This document shows, piece by piece, positions 1 through 10,757 of a stretch of 64,000 nt of DNA. Under the pieces are notes generated by a model, which did not search any database, was not told the origin of the DNA, and was given only the letters and a program-made list of their open reading frames with translations. Positions within the stretch are counted from its first letter, which is position 1. The number at the start of each line of letters is the position of its first letter. This stretch comes from Codonopsis lanceolata (taxonomy: Eukaryota; Streptophyta; Magnoliopsida; Asterales; Campanulaceae). The DNA lies in contig CM028378.1 in assembly GCA_013146195.2 (NCBI GenBank), forward strand, positions 87,540,295-87,604,294. Reading direction: 5' to 3'. Position numbers and translations under genes: made by a program.

Positions 1-153
1 AGATCACCCAAGTCCTTGATAGAAAACTGAGAGTGCAGATAGTGTTTTAAAGCAGCAATGGCTTGAGGATTGGATCCTGTTATCACAATGTCATCAACAT
101 AGACCAATAGAGCTGTGAAACCAACAGATGTGGACTGAGTGAACAGGGTATGG

Positions 154-912
154 TCATTGGTGGATTGAGTAAATCCAAATGAAACCATTGCCTTGGTGCC
201 GAGTGAACAGGGTATGGTCATTGCCTTGAGTAAATCCAATGAACAGGGTATGGCAGATGTGGACTGAAGACAGTTTATGGAACCATTGCCTTGGTGCTTG
301 TTTCAGTCCATAGAGGGATTTGACTAACTTGCATACCATATTAGGCTGAGAGGAGTAATATCCAGGAGGGAGTGTCATAAAGACCTCCTCATTGAGGTCA
401 CCATGCAAAAAAGCATTGGATACATCCATTTGGCATAGAGGCCAATTCTTCATGGCTGCAACTGCTAGTAGGACCCTAACAGATGTCATCTTTGCTACTG
501 GAGCAAAGGTGTCAAAGTAGTCAAGTCCTTCAGTTTGTGTAAATCTCTTTGCCACCAATATGGCTTTTAGTTTGTCAATGGAACCATCCTGCCTATGTTT
601 GATCTTATATATCCATTTACAGCCAACAACTTTCTTACCAGCAGGAAGGGGCTGCAAGATCCAAGTTTGGTTTCTTTCTAGAGCCTCTAGTTCTAGAGCC
701 ATAGCCTTACACCACTGAGGGCTCTTCACAGCTTGAGCATAGGTTTTAGGTTCAAAGGCACTATCAATGTTGTTAATATAGGATTGATAAGCATGAGAAA
801 GATGAGAATAAGACATGATGTTGTTTATGGAATAAGGAAAGTACCTTTGAACACAGGCTCCATTAGAGGATGAAAGATTGAAAGGTAAATTGGTATAGTC
901 TTTAAACTTCAC
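154..912 (-). pseudogene. copia-1 reverse transcriptase fragment
   Basis: This is the N-terminal half of a copia reverse transcriptase (RVT_2). In order one sees WCKAMALELEALERNQTW, KWIYKIKHRQDGSIDK, LDYFDTFAPVAKMTSVR, QMDVSNAFLHGDL and VCKLVKSLYGLKQAPRQW, all family hallmarks. The D of QMDVSNAFLHG is the first catalytic aspartate. After KQAPRQWFHKLSS the frame is lost in a patch of scrambled short duplications at about 125-260. The DNA at 60-120 still resembles the following YVDD-containing segment in another frame. It lies directly downstream of the integrase C-terminal fragment. Non-functional. Confidence 0.9.
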
Positions 913-1361
913 AGGAATAGTTCTCTGTCTGACAGGTCTAGGAGCAGGAGAAGGGCTATCAGAGGGAGGTGTAGGAGGACTATCGTAGGAGGTGTGGGAG
1001 GACTATCGAGGGAGTGTGCATGACACATCGTGAGTAGGGTATTGGCGCAGGGTGTGTCAGGAGGATCATCTTCCATATGCTGATGACTGAAGGAAGGGAA
1101 GAGAGAAGTGGGAGATTGGGAAGATGCAGGGTGTTGGGAGAAAGAAAACTGTGATTCATAGAATACTACATCCCTACTATAAAAGACTTGTTTGGTGGTC
1201 AGATCATACAGTTTGTAAGCTTTCTTCCCATAGGGATAGCCCAAGAATATGCATTTTCTAGCTCTTGGCCCAAACTTATCTCTATTGTGTGGTAAGGTGG
1301 ATGCAAAACAAAGACATCCAAACACTTTAAGATGATTGTAAGTAGGTTTGTGACCTAGCAA
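909..1361 (-). pseudogene. copia-1 integrase C-terminal fragment
   Basis: It contains the segment that follows the catalytic core of copia integrases: HLKVFGCLCFASTLPHNRDK, KCIFLGYPYGKKAYKLYDL and VFYSRDVVFYE. The low-complexity Ser/Pro stretch after this is the usual linker between integrase and reverse transcriptase. It overlaps the reverse transcriptase piece by four bases in a different frame, so a frameshift separates them. The linker DNA at about 960-1010 holds a short duplicated GGAGG-rich tract, which may be the cause. Confidence 0.85.
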
Positions 1362-1564
1362 TACCTCATATGGGGTTTTAAATTACAGAAGAGAACTAGG
1401 AGATCTGTTTATAAGGTAAGTGGCTATGAGCAGACAGTCTCCCCAAAAAGAAATAGGTAGATTTGATTGAAATCTAAGAGCCCTAGCCAATTCTAAAAGA
1501 TGCCTATGTTTCCTTTCTGCCCTGCCATTTTGTTGAGGAGTGTCTATGCAAGTGCTTTGCTGAA

Positions 1565-2054
1565 TTATCCCAAGAGGTTCAAGTATAGAAGAGACAAGGT
1601 GATTGAAAAATTCAGCCCATTGTTCGATCTAATTTCTTTAATGTAAGCATTGTATTGAGTTTTGACAAGGTTGAGAAAGTATTGAATGAGCATGGGAACT
1701 TGGTCTTTTGATTTTAAGAGAAATGTCCAGGTAGTTCTGGAGTGATCCTCAACTATGGTTAGAAAAGAATTATGACCATTGTGAGTGAGATGTCTGTAGG
1801 GCCCCCACACATCACAAGGCAGTAAGAGTGAAAATGGAGTATCGAATGAGTGCTACTTAATGGAAATGGTAGTTTTGTTTGTCCGAAAAATGGCAAACAT
1901 CACAAGGGGAAATAGAATTGATTTTATCTATAAGACAAACATCTAAATGTTTAAGAGAGCTTAAAGGCATATGCCCAAGTCTTAAATGCCATAGGGCTAA
2001 TTTTGGTTGATGTATACAAGTTGAACAAGAACCAACCGAAGTTTTGAGAATCAC
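1565..2054 (-). pseudogene. copia-1 GAG-pre-integrase and integrase core
   Basis: At 1857-2054 the minus strand encodes LWHLRLGHMPLSSLKHL followed by CDVCHFSDKQ, the HHCC zinc-binding region that precedes integrase. At 1565-1810 it encodes WGPYRHLTHNGHNSFLTIVE with DHSRTTWTFLLKSK, the start of the DDE core, then IRSNNGLNF. The family normally has an RSDNG-type motif, so the second catalytic Asp appears changed to Asn here. A frameshift separates the two blocks at about 1811-1856. The third catalytic residue region, expected at about 1500-1560, is in yet another frame. Confidence 0.85.
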
Positions 2055-2249
2055 TATTACGTAAAAGGAATGATCAAGAAAACAGTACTAGCATTGGAAG
2101 TCTTTACTGCATTTATTTCCCGAAGCCAAGTCCTCACAATCCACCAATCGCCTACCAATCTCCCTCGGTTTCCCCGTGTGCTAGGTCCTCAAGAAAGCAT
2201 ACAGAGGCGTAAAACACAAGATTACAACCATTATCGTGTCGTCGCCGAT

Positions 2250-2901
2250 AAGAGGTTGAAGTGGAAAGAGGGCACAAACGTAACATCATTTAAGACAATG
2301 TTCTTATCAAGATTGATAGTACCTTTATAGGCTATCTTGGTCGCTTGACCATTTGGGAGATGGATAGAGGCATTAATGCTTACAGATCAACAAGTAAATC
2401 AAAATTGGTTGTGATGTGATCGGCCCCATGTCAATGATCCATTCTGGAATTAAGAACCCGACTAGATGAAGTAATACTAGTGCAAGCAATGTTACCTCGC
2501 TATATGAGATTCGGGTCGCCTAAAGTAGATCTTGTGCAAGAAAGAAGTCGCGCAGAGTTGGTTGAATTGAGCGTAGAGGACAATTTCGGACACCGACTTA
2601 TCATCACCAACATTTGGATCAACATTTTCATCACTAACAACATTGGTCGCCATGCTCTTAATCCTATTCTTGGGCATTCTATTAAGATCTGGTTTGGTCC
2701 CAAACGGTTTATGCCGCCTCGATAACCATGCAAGTAAAAACACTTGTCCTTTAGTGTGTGAATCCCCATGACAAAAATCACACCATGTTTTTCCTTTTTG
2801 TGGCATGACCCCAGTTTGTTATTGTTATTATTTCTAATATTCTTCCTTCCATTTCCAAAAAAATTGGAGTCATTATTTTTACTCGAGAGCAAAGCAGACA
2901 T
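2250..2901 (-). pseudogene. copia-1 protease and zinc-knuckle remnant
   Basis: The minus strand at about 2400-2450 reads PEWIIDMGPIT, matching the copia aspartic-protease site WIIDSGAT with Ser/Thr changed to Met. About 80 bases downstream the translation resembles the protease body (NGQATKIAYKGTINL). At about 2740-2780 the CX2CX4HX4C nucleocapsid knuckle is split across two frames: CDFCHGDSHTK in one and LKDKCFYLHGY in the other, which places a one-base frameshift inside the knuckle. The stretch 2060-2250 shows no recognisable domain. Confidence 0.7.
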
Positions 2902-3681
2902 GTCTGTGAGATTGACATTGTTCCATTACTACATTTTTTGAGTTTCTTCCTGGATCAAAATATTTTCGCTTTGCTCGGACTAGGAGAGGATTCATCATAA
3001 TGATTTGACCTCTTGTATTGGTGAATGTGTCATTCAATCCCATTAAGAATTGAAATAATTTCTGCTCATGTTCATAGTCTTCTTGCTTTTGAGTAGCCCC
3101 ACTGTACATCCACAAACACACTTAGGAACCATGCTAAGATTATTCGAGTTCATCCCACAAACCCTTGAATTTAGTGAAATAGGTTGAAATGTTTTGGCTT
3201 CCCTGATAACATTCACTAGTTGTTTTCGTGATTTGGAAGGTTTTGGGGCATTATTTCGGGAGAATCTAGCATTGAGATCTTCCCAAATAGCCTTTGCGGT
3301 TGAGAAATATACTATACTGGACTTAATGTCCGGAGCAACAACATTCAAAAGCCAAGCAATTACCATGTTATTACACCTATTCCACAAATCTACATATTTT
3401 GAAGTTGGAAGGGGCTTTTTATTCTTTCCATTAACCAATCCCAATTTGTTCTTAGCAGTGAGAGCAATTATGACAGACAGTTTCCATTGATTAAAATTGA
3501 CAGAATCTATCAAGATTTGTGTGACGACAAAGATCATCCCATGGTGATCGTTGGGATGTAGAAATAAGGGATGAGAGGAATGCACCGGAGAGTCGAAATA
3601 TCCGGATCGTGATTCGTCTATGGCTATCTCCTCTTCAAGTTCCTCTTCGTTGTGTTCCTCTTCATTACTGCTGTTCGCCAT
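2900..3681 (-). pseudogene. copia-1 Gag (UBN2/retrotran_gag type)
   Basis: The start at 3681 opens an acidic N-terminus rich in Glu, then NFNQWKLSVIIALTAKNKLG, PTSKYVDLWNRCNNMVIAWL and AKAIWEDLNARFSRNNAPK. These are the conserved Gag blocks of Tork/Bianca-like copia elements. The downstream helical part (QEDYEHEQKLFQFLMGLNDT, NTRGQIIMMNPLL) lies in another frame at 2879-3121, so at least one frameshift occurs at about 3100-3130. The 5' leader 3682-3856 is untranslated, between the PBS and this start. Confidence 0.85.
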
Positions 3682-3856
3682 TAGTGAAGTAAGATCAATG
3701 TCAGAAAAAAAGGAAACCTAATTTCAGAGAGCTTCTCGAAATTGATCGACTTCGAATTTGATCCAAGATTCGAAATCAACCGAAGTTGATTGCAAAATCG
3801 ATATCTCTCTCAGTCTTAGATCAGAGTTTTGGCGGAAGAAAAATGGATCAGATCAT

Positions 3857-3868
3857 GCTCTAATACCA
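3857..3868 (-). other. copia-1 primer-binding site (initiator Met-tRNA)
   Basis: The minus strand reads TGGTATTAGAGC, matching the 3' end complement of initiator Met-tRNA (TGGTATCAGAGC) with one change. It directly abuts the LTR edge at 3869, as expected. Confidence 0.85.
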
Positions 3869-4039
3869 TGTTAATAAGTGGAATTCGAGACATGATAATG
3901 GAGAGGGTGAAGAATTCATTTCATTGATAGGAATTCTCTAATGTTTCTGATAGTCGAAGAAGTCTCATACATCTGAATACAGTAATCTGATATATACAAC
4001 CAATCTAACAGACTACTTAACTAACTAACATAACTAACA
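3869..4039 (-). repeat. copia-1 5' LTR (short, about 171 bp)
   Basis: The plus-strand edge TGTTAATAAG begins at the base after the PBS. A matching edge ...ACTAACA ends at 4039, giving TG...CA termini on the sense strand. A TATATAT element (minus strand, about 3990-4000) sits inside as a promoter TATA box. The outer edge is a best guess; 4030 also ends in ACTAACA. The partner LTR is outside the window. Confidence 0.6.
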
Positions 4040-5600
4040 GAAGCAATTACGTATGTCATCCTTTGTCTTTGTTGTATGTACACCGACTCCTTACACTTTC
4101 TTTGTAGGCGATATGTCTTACGGTCGAGCACATTTTGCCTCTTCGGTTGTGTAATGCGCTTGCCTTTTTGGATCCTTAGCTTCATCGGTGGTTCATGTAT
4201 GTCTACCACTTATCGGAGAAAACAAAACCGAAAAAGGTCAAAATTATCATTGCTGAACATTGTATCTGGATTATGCATTCTATTACTCTCATTGGATTGA
4301 GAGCTGTTAGAAAATGGATGATGTTTTGCTTGATAACTTGGTACAATTGGTTGAATAATAAGCAATACAACTCCAACTCAACCTTGAATTTTTTAACCCA
4401 ATTACTGAGTGTGAGATAGAAACAGTTGAATATATTTTTTTTTAATTCAATAGTTCTAACCTAGAACTGTTTTTTAAAACTTTTGGCTACTTTTTGCTTT
4501 TAAGTCTTCATGGGGATTCTATTTCTTTTAGCATGACAGTAATACAAGAAGCGATTGTCCTTAATCCCTTTTTTGTGTTCTTGGATTTAAGGGCTTATGT
4601 GGATCAATGTTTGTTGAAGATTGAAGTGCTGGGTTACTATTCATGTCACTATTTGTGAGGTTTGTTGTCATGGATGCATTCTACCTTTCTTTTCTCCATG
4701 AAGTTACCCTGCAGCTTGCTGTACCACACTCCAGTTTGGAATCCGTCTACCATGATTCTTGTAGATAACATCTAGATAATTTTATATTTTGTTTCAAGTT
4801 TAGTGAAGATTCTATGGATGTGTTTTTCTTTTCTTCAGTATTCTAGTGCATTTTGACTGAAGGAATTGCTCAAAATTTTAAATTACAAGAGTCTATCCTC
4901 GAATTTGTTATGAGGTCAGATGCTTTACCTCGCATCTCTCTGGAGCAAGGTTCTTGGACTCTTGGTATTTTTCAGATTATTGCCTTGCCATCTCTGCAGG
5001 GAATGGGAAGCATTGTTGGTGTGATTCTTTCGTTTTCCCTGTTTGGGTCGAGTCTTTTTATTAGTTTCCACGTTTGGTGGACTCTCAATGCCACCTATTA
5101 TGTTTTCATCTAAAGTTATTTTCATATTGTATATATAGTATTTCAGGTTTTAATGAATAGGTACTTTTTAAGTCCTATGAATAAATTACTTTCTCATGCG
5201 GGTGTTTAGTGCATAGTATTACCATATTAAGCCATTTCTTCTCTTAAACCTATCAACGCGGTGTGCTCATTCAAGACTTTTCAGGCTTGTTTGATGAGCG
5301 TAAATCTTTGACTTTAAATTCTTTTTTACCCATGTTAAATTCGTGTATTAGACTGTAGTATTGTACGTAGTCGATTTAATATTTGCTCTCATGTTTAAAA
5401 ATTCAGATTACGAGAAATGTTGTCACAGATTCGTTCCTATGGCAATTCAGATTATGAGATATGTGGAGAATTTGTTTGAATTTCAGAAGACTTCTTGCAG
5501 TGTAACACCCTTCGCTAACCATACTTTTAAAGTTGAGACACAACATATTTAATGGGAAGCTTTAAGGCAGTGATTGTGCACCAGTGAAATCTCTAACTCA
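4040..5600. other. unassigned region, possible exon remnant at 4850-5000
   Basis: No complete gene is recognised. A CTTTTCTTCAG-like acceptor at about 4838 precedes an open stretch on the plus strand encoding IAQNFKLQESILEFVMRSDA and a following LPRISLEQGSW; these look protein-like but match nothing I can name. The stretch ends near a CTGCAG at 5000. A 24-base motif resembling ATTCAGATTACGAGAAATG recurs 40 bases later at 5444. It could be the tail of a decayed gene. Confidence 0.2.
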
Positions 5601-7495
5601 TACTCAAAGTCATGTGGACTTGCAAGATGCAAGATTTAGATTTTAGGTACATGATAGTAACAATCGGTGTGAAAATGTTCATTTGTAGGGCTAGTTTTGT
5701 GATGTAATTTGTACTGTTCTATGCTGCAGCCCTGTTGAGAAATGTTCAAGTAGATATATGTTTTTGTTTATCTTCGACAGACTTTGTTTCAATTCTTATG
5801 GACGATGTTTCGTTGTTTAATGTGTTGGGGGTATATTTTATTTATATACGAATGACTTAAAGTTCAAATGTGTTCACCTGTCTTAACTCGATCTATTTGA
5901 TCCGTTTATTATTTTTGGGTACCCTGATGAGAAATGTCTGAAATATATTTTGTTTATTTTTTATATGAATATTTTTTGCACTTTGATTAAATTCTTATGG
6001 ACGATGTTTCGTTATTTAATGTGTTTGGGATATATTTTATTTATTTATAAAAAAATTTAAATTAAAAAAAACGGGTTAAAGTGGGTTGACCAATTTTAAC
6101 ATGACCTATTTAATATTTAGGTTGTGACAGATTATAACCCATTTTAATCTATTACCCACTTCAACCCAACCCAATTGACACCCCTATACAACTGATACGG
6201 TGATTCAGAATAATTCCATAGCCAAAAAAAAAAAAAAAAAAGATCAAGAAAATTTTGTAAAATCACCTTTACCGGGCCAAGTCATTGAACAGTTCAACTA
6301 CAGACAAGGGAATCTTTCAATTCGGTTGAAAATACAAGTGAAATTATTGAATTATAAACATATAAGATTGTCCTAGACTACCATGTCGATGTGAATATGT
6401 GATGGTTTAAAATAAACTAGATTTCGTGTCCAGACATATGAAATGGTGTTAATATAAATATAATCAATGTATGAAATGAGTATGATACGAATAAGTTAGT
6501 ATATGTTTGGGATTTTGTAAGAGTCGGATCAATGTACATTATAAAAAAAAAGACTACTTTCCGAAAATTAAAAAAAATAAAACAGTTTATTCGCTGTAAA
6601 ATTTTGTAACTCATTCAAAAAGAGTATAATTAAGCATCCAGAAACATTCTCTCTTACCCACACCAACACAGTTACACAACATCTGTTAACAAAAAGTATA
6701 AAAAAAAATGAATGAGACAGAGTGAACTAACATAAAACTATTTTGAAATCACAAATATTTCAAACTATTAAGGAAAACTTAGCACACATTTTTTTAAAAA
6801 AGAAATTAAAATACACATATTTAAAATTACAAAACTTACGAACAAATGTTTTAAAAAATAAATCTAGGTCGAACAAAAATTAATTTGAGATTGAGTTGAT
6901 TACGATAACAATTAATTAAGAAACTCAAACTAAATATTAATAATAAAATTAAAATACAAATATTTAAAATTGCAAAAATTAATTACAAAACTTACAAACA
7001 AATATCTCATTAAAACAACTCAATAGATACTCGAAATAAATTATAAATAGCCACCTCGTCAACTCAAATAGAAGGATGTGGTTAAAAAAATGTATTAGAT
7101 GAAAGCATTCATGTAACTGTAATTGGTAGTGGTGAGGATAATTATAAAAAAAAAAATCGTAACTGAGGGGTTATTACATATTTATTGGTTGTAGATGAGG
7201 ACATTCAAACAAAACTCATAACTGAGAGGTTTATATGTAACTCACATATTTACAATAAATCTGGACCGCCAGTTATATTTAAAACAATTCGATCTAAGCC
7301 GCCAGTTAGCACATGTTCTCTTTTATAATATTGATTGAAAGCTAAAAAATGCATGTCATGCGTATATTTTAGAAACATTTTAGAAAATAAATCTAAAATT
7401 CCAACGGTTTTAAGTCTAAAATATGTATGCGATTCATTATTTTCTCATTGGTTCTCTTATTGAATTGCATTTCCATTATAAGATGTACTCCATCC
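5601..7495. other. AT-rich intergenic region
   Basis: No gene is visible. Low-complexity AT tracts dominate. At 6068-6185 lies a dispersed-repeat-like block built of GGGTTAAA/GGGTTGACC and AACCCAACCC words; a similar block is at 35820-36150. A poly-A tract sits at 6223-6241. Confidence 0.5.
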
Positions 7496-7497
7496 GA

Positions 7498-7738
7498 TCC
7501 GGACAAAGATTACACTACATTATTTTGAAATGTTTCTCTTTAAGAGTTCATTATAAAAAAAAATACGCTTATAATTTCTATAATATTTCATCTTTACCCT
7601 TCATTTATGTTGTAATTAGTATAGTACATTAATTGTGTTTAAGTGCTTTTGTAATTATGATTAATTCTAATTACATTAATATATCCTCTTAATAATTAAA
7701 CTTTTTAAATAGGAACTCTTTGGGTGAAATGGAAGGAG
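7498..7738. mobile_element. Stowaway-like MITE
   Basis: The 241-bp element starts CTCCATCCGATCCGGACAAAG and ends with the near-complement TTTGGGTGAAATGGAAGGAG. It is flanked by TA at 7496-7497 and 7739-7740, the Tc1/mariner-type target duplication. There is no coding capacity. A more decayed relative lies at about 33765-34005. Confidence 0.75.
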
Positions 7739-7796
7739 TATGTAACATAAAGATATTGACTGCAACGTCAATTAACCGAGGTGATATCACCAACTT

Positions 7797-7866
7797 ATTA
7801 AAATGTATCAAATCAACAATTTGTTGATGACATATCAACAAAATTGTTAATTTGATGCATTTTAAT
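7797..7866. repeat. near-perfect 70-bp hairpin
   Basis: The arms 7797-7828 and 7834-7866 are reverse complements apart from two mismatches and one extra base, around the 5-base loop GACAT. It sits between the MITE and the second copia relic. It could be a tiny foldback element. Confidence 0.8.
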
Positions 7867-8284
7867 CGGAGCCGGTCTCATGTGAGCCGGTCTCATGTGT
7901 AATATCGTCTTTCTTAAATTTTTACCATTTAATTGATAAATTTTTAGTATTTAATTTATTCATGATGTTAATAATCTGATATCATCATTGAACCCATTAT
8001 CTACTCATCTGTCAAGCACTGTTTCGGTAAATTATTAAGAGCCAAAGTGAACTCTCAATTAGCCATAAACTAAATATATATAGATAAAATCTAATTTTAA
8101 CATAAAGCGGTAATACAAATACAAAACTCCCACTAAACTGAAATGTCATCAAATAAAACAACACTCATATGAGTAGTGTGCTTATGAAAGATCATGAATG
8201 GTAGTCCTTTCGTAAGCGGACCTGCTATCATGGAGTTTGTCCCTATCTGCTCTATGAAAATTTGCTCACTCTGCACTCTTTCTT

Positions 8285-8506
8285 TTACAACAAGAGAAAC
8301 TTTATGTCTATTCCATGATTGGATACCTCAAAACATGCTACAAACTCTCCAGCCATGGTAGACGAGGCAATAAGCGTCTGCTTTGCGAACCTCCACGAAA
8401 TCGCTCCACTAGCTAACAGGTAAACATAGCCAGAAGTGGATTTTTTAATGTCTTGACATCTAGTGAAATCAAAATCGGAATACCCAATGATCTCTAACTT
8501 GTCCAA
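8285..8506 (-). pseudogene. copia-2 RNase H domain
   Basis: The translation carries EIIGYSDFDFTRCQDIKKST, SGYVYLLASGAISWRFAKQ and TLIASSTMAGEFVACFE, the copia RNase H pattern. The first Asp block (normally YSDADFA) and the Glu of AEF are still recognisable, but the latter reads AGEF. It follows the polypurine tract side of the element, as in intact copies. It continues out of frame into reverse-transcriptase sequence at 8510-8700. Confidence 0.85.
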
Positions 8507-8509
8507 TCA

Positions 8510-8985
8510 CTTATATATGAGCATATACTCATTTGTTCTCTATAAATACCTTACCACCTGTTTGACTACCTTCCAATGATCCATGCCAGGGTTACATAAA
8601 TATCTACCTAACATGCCAACTATGAACGCAATATCTGGGCGCGTATATATTTGAGCATACATTAGACTTCCAACAGCCGAAGCATAGGGAATCTTTTGCA
8701 TTTCCTTAATTTCAAGGCTATTTTTTGGGCATTGACTGAGACTAACACTTGTCTCCTTTAGCGACTGGGGTTATCCATAGTTTGCAATTTTGCATTCCAA
8801 ATCTATTGAGAATTTTCTCAATATATTTCATTTGTGATAATCCCAATATACCTGGAGAACGATCTCGATGTATCTTAATTCCCAATACAATGGAAACATT
8901 TCCAAGGTCTTTCATTTCACAATTTTGATAGAAATCTCTTGGTATATAACATGCCTACATCATTTGTCGTAAGTAATATGTCATA
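8510..8985 (-). pseudogene. copia-2 distal reverse transcriptase, joined to integrase by deletion
   Basis: Read on the minus strand, this holds DILLTTNDVGML, NCEMKDLGNVSIVLGIKIHR, GLSQMKYIEKILNRFGMQN, PYASAVGSLMYAQIYTRPDI and MDHWKVVKQVVRYL. This is the reverse-transcriptase segment after the catalytic YVDD. The upstream side reads straight into integrase KTPY at about 8983, so the integrase C-terminus and the first two thirds of reverse transcriptase are deleted. Several stops and shifts interrupt it. Confidence 0.8.
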
Positions 8986-9540
8986 TGGTGTTTTTGCATC
9001 CGCTTTTGTTGGCATATGGTTTAGGATATAAGTTGTTGTCTTTAGAGCTTCACCCCAGAGTGACTGGTAAATTAGAATGACTAATCATACTTCTTACCAT
9101 GTAATTTAAAGTCATGTTTCATCTTTCAGCTACACTATTCATGCTAGGAGACCCTATCATAGTGTATTGTGGGACGATTCCACATTTCTCTAGGTATTTA
9201 GCAAATGGTCCCAGAGGTTGTTCACTTGAGCCGTCATATCTGCCGTAGTATTCACCACCACAATCAGATCTCATGCTCTTTATCCGTTTGTTGAGTTGTA
9301 ACTCAACTTCGCCCTTAAATGCTTTGAACACATCCAAGGACTGTGAATTTTCATGTATAAGAAATAGGTAACCATATCTAGAATAATCGTCTATGAATGT
9401 TATAAAATATCGTTGAGCATTCTAAGAAGCTGTAGGGAATGGACCACAAATATTTGTATGTATTAATTCTAAGACGTCTCTAGATCTATTGGAACATATT
9501 TTCTTCATTTTGGCTTGCTTTCCCTTGATACACTAAATAC
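8986..9540 (-). pseudogene. copia-2 integrase core
   Basis: At 9119-9337 the minus strand encodes KAFKGEVELQLNKRIKSMRS, DCGGEYYGRYDGSSEQ, KCGIVPQYTMIGSPSMN and SVAER. This is the middle to end of the DDE core; the family pattern is RSDRGGEY ... NGVAER, so the Asn-Gly of the last motif has become NS. The part at 9000-9110 continues with SLWGEALKTTTYILNHMPTK. The upstream first catalytic Asp region (9340-9540) is in other frames. Confidence 0.8.
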
Positions 9541-9545
9541 AGACA

Positions 9546-9803
9546 TCAAAGTTTGAAAAAATCAAGAGAGTCCAAAATCCTATCAGACACAAGACGCTCA
9601 ACTCTAGATTTAGAGATGCGACCGAGACGTTTGTGCCATAATGAGGATGAATTATCCTTATCCAATTTATGTTTTGTACCACGTGATTCTACATGCAAGG
9701 TTTCATTATAAGATGATATAGTTTCTAGCAAATATAAATTATCGAAAATGCGTCTTTTAACAATAATCTGTATTGTCGCCCACGTAAATGCATCTTTCAA
9801 CAT
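9546..9803 (-). pseudogene. copia-2 GAG-pre-integrase domain
   Basis: It encodes NLYLLETISSYNETLHV and SSSLWHKRLGRISKSRVERL, the HHCC region ahead of integrase. The usual LWHKRLGHIS has its zinc-binding His changed to Arg (LGRIS). It ends with RILDSLDFF in place of the normal DFSDF run. It lies between the knuckle-protease region and the integrase in the expected order. Confidence 0.8.
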
Positions 9804-9873
9804 CAGTTGGCTCTCAGTAGTTTAGGCAACCCCGAATAGAAACACAAATGTAAGTAGTAGCACCATATATAAT

Positions 9874-10757
9874 CTACCCACCAAGTGTTTTTGGTACTGA
9901 GGCTAAATTGATCTCAAAACAAACCAAAACAAGAAATGTACCTTTCTTCACTCGCCAACCATCAAACTTGGTGCATTCCTTCTTTTTATGTCCTGGCTTG
10001 CCACAAAAGAAACGACCATTTTCAATCTTTTGTTTCTTTTGCACCGGACCTTGAGAAGCAGAACCTTCTTTTCCTTTATCCTTCCTTTTAATGTGCATTG
10101 CCTTTGTCTTTTCCTTGCGTCAATGTCTTGTGCACACAAATCAAATCCTTGAGCTAATTGAGAGTCAATTTCTCCTTTTGCCAGTTGTAACTGGCCTTAA
10201 ATTGACTGAATTGTGGAGGTAGAGAGATCAAAATTAAATGCACGAGCAAATCATCCGATAAGTCGAGCTTAAGTGCCTTAAGTTTTGAAGCAAGATTAGA
10301 CATTTCCATGATGTACTCTCTAACATTCCCTTTACCTTTATACTTCATTGAAATCAAATTTGCTAAAAGCGTACTTGTTTCAGCCTTATCGTTTTTAACG
10401 AAACGATTATGAATTTTTTTAAGGAATTCACTGGTAGTGACACCTGTCATTTGCTATTGCACCTCTAAAAGCCTCTGTAATAATGCGTTTCATGATCATA
10501 AGACTTAGTCTGTTTGAACATTCTTACTTTTCAAAGTATGTAACTTCGTCAGGAGTACTCTCCTTAGTGAGATCATTTGGTTTCGGCATTCTTAATGCCA
10601 AGTCTATGTCCATGCAGCCAAGAATAATCAATATATTTTCTTTCAATTGCTTAAAGTTTTTTCCATTTAACATCAGAACATTATTCATGTTGGCAAATAT
10701 TGAAGTAATAGACATTAAAGCTGAAGAAAGAACAAAAAGAAAAATAAAATTAAACAA
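9874..10757 (-). pseudogene. copia-2 Gag with zinc knuckle
   Basis: The N-terminal Gag part at 10524-10757 has MLNGKNFKQLKENILIILGC and MDIDLALRMPKPNDL, which place the likely start near 10710 (MSITSIFANMNN). At 10154-10450 the UBN2 block reads FLKKIHNRFVKNDKAETSTL and MKYKGKGNVREYIMEMSNLA. The knuckle at about 9990-10030 reads RFFCGKPGHKKKEC: the first Cys of CX2CX4HX4C has become Arg. A frameshift or stop lies between each block. Typical of Tork/SIRE-like Gag proteins. Confidence 0.8.

Larger units (their letters stand above)
1..4039 (-). mobile_element. Ty1/copia retrotransposon relic (copia-1), 3' end outside window
   Basis: Minus-strand coding pieces occur in the copia order Gag, zinc knuckle, protease, GAG-pre-integrase, integrase, reverse transcriptase from 3681 down to 154. 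A primer-binding site and short LTR lie upstream at 3857-4039. The RNase H end and the 3' LTR lie beyond position 1. The frame is broken many times, so the copy is dead. Confidence 0.9.
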
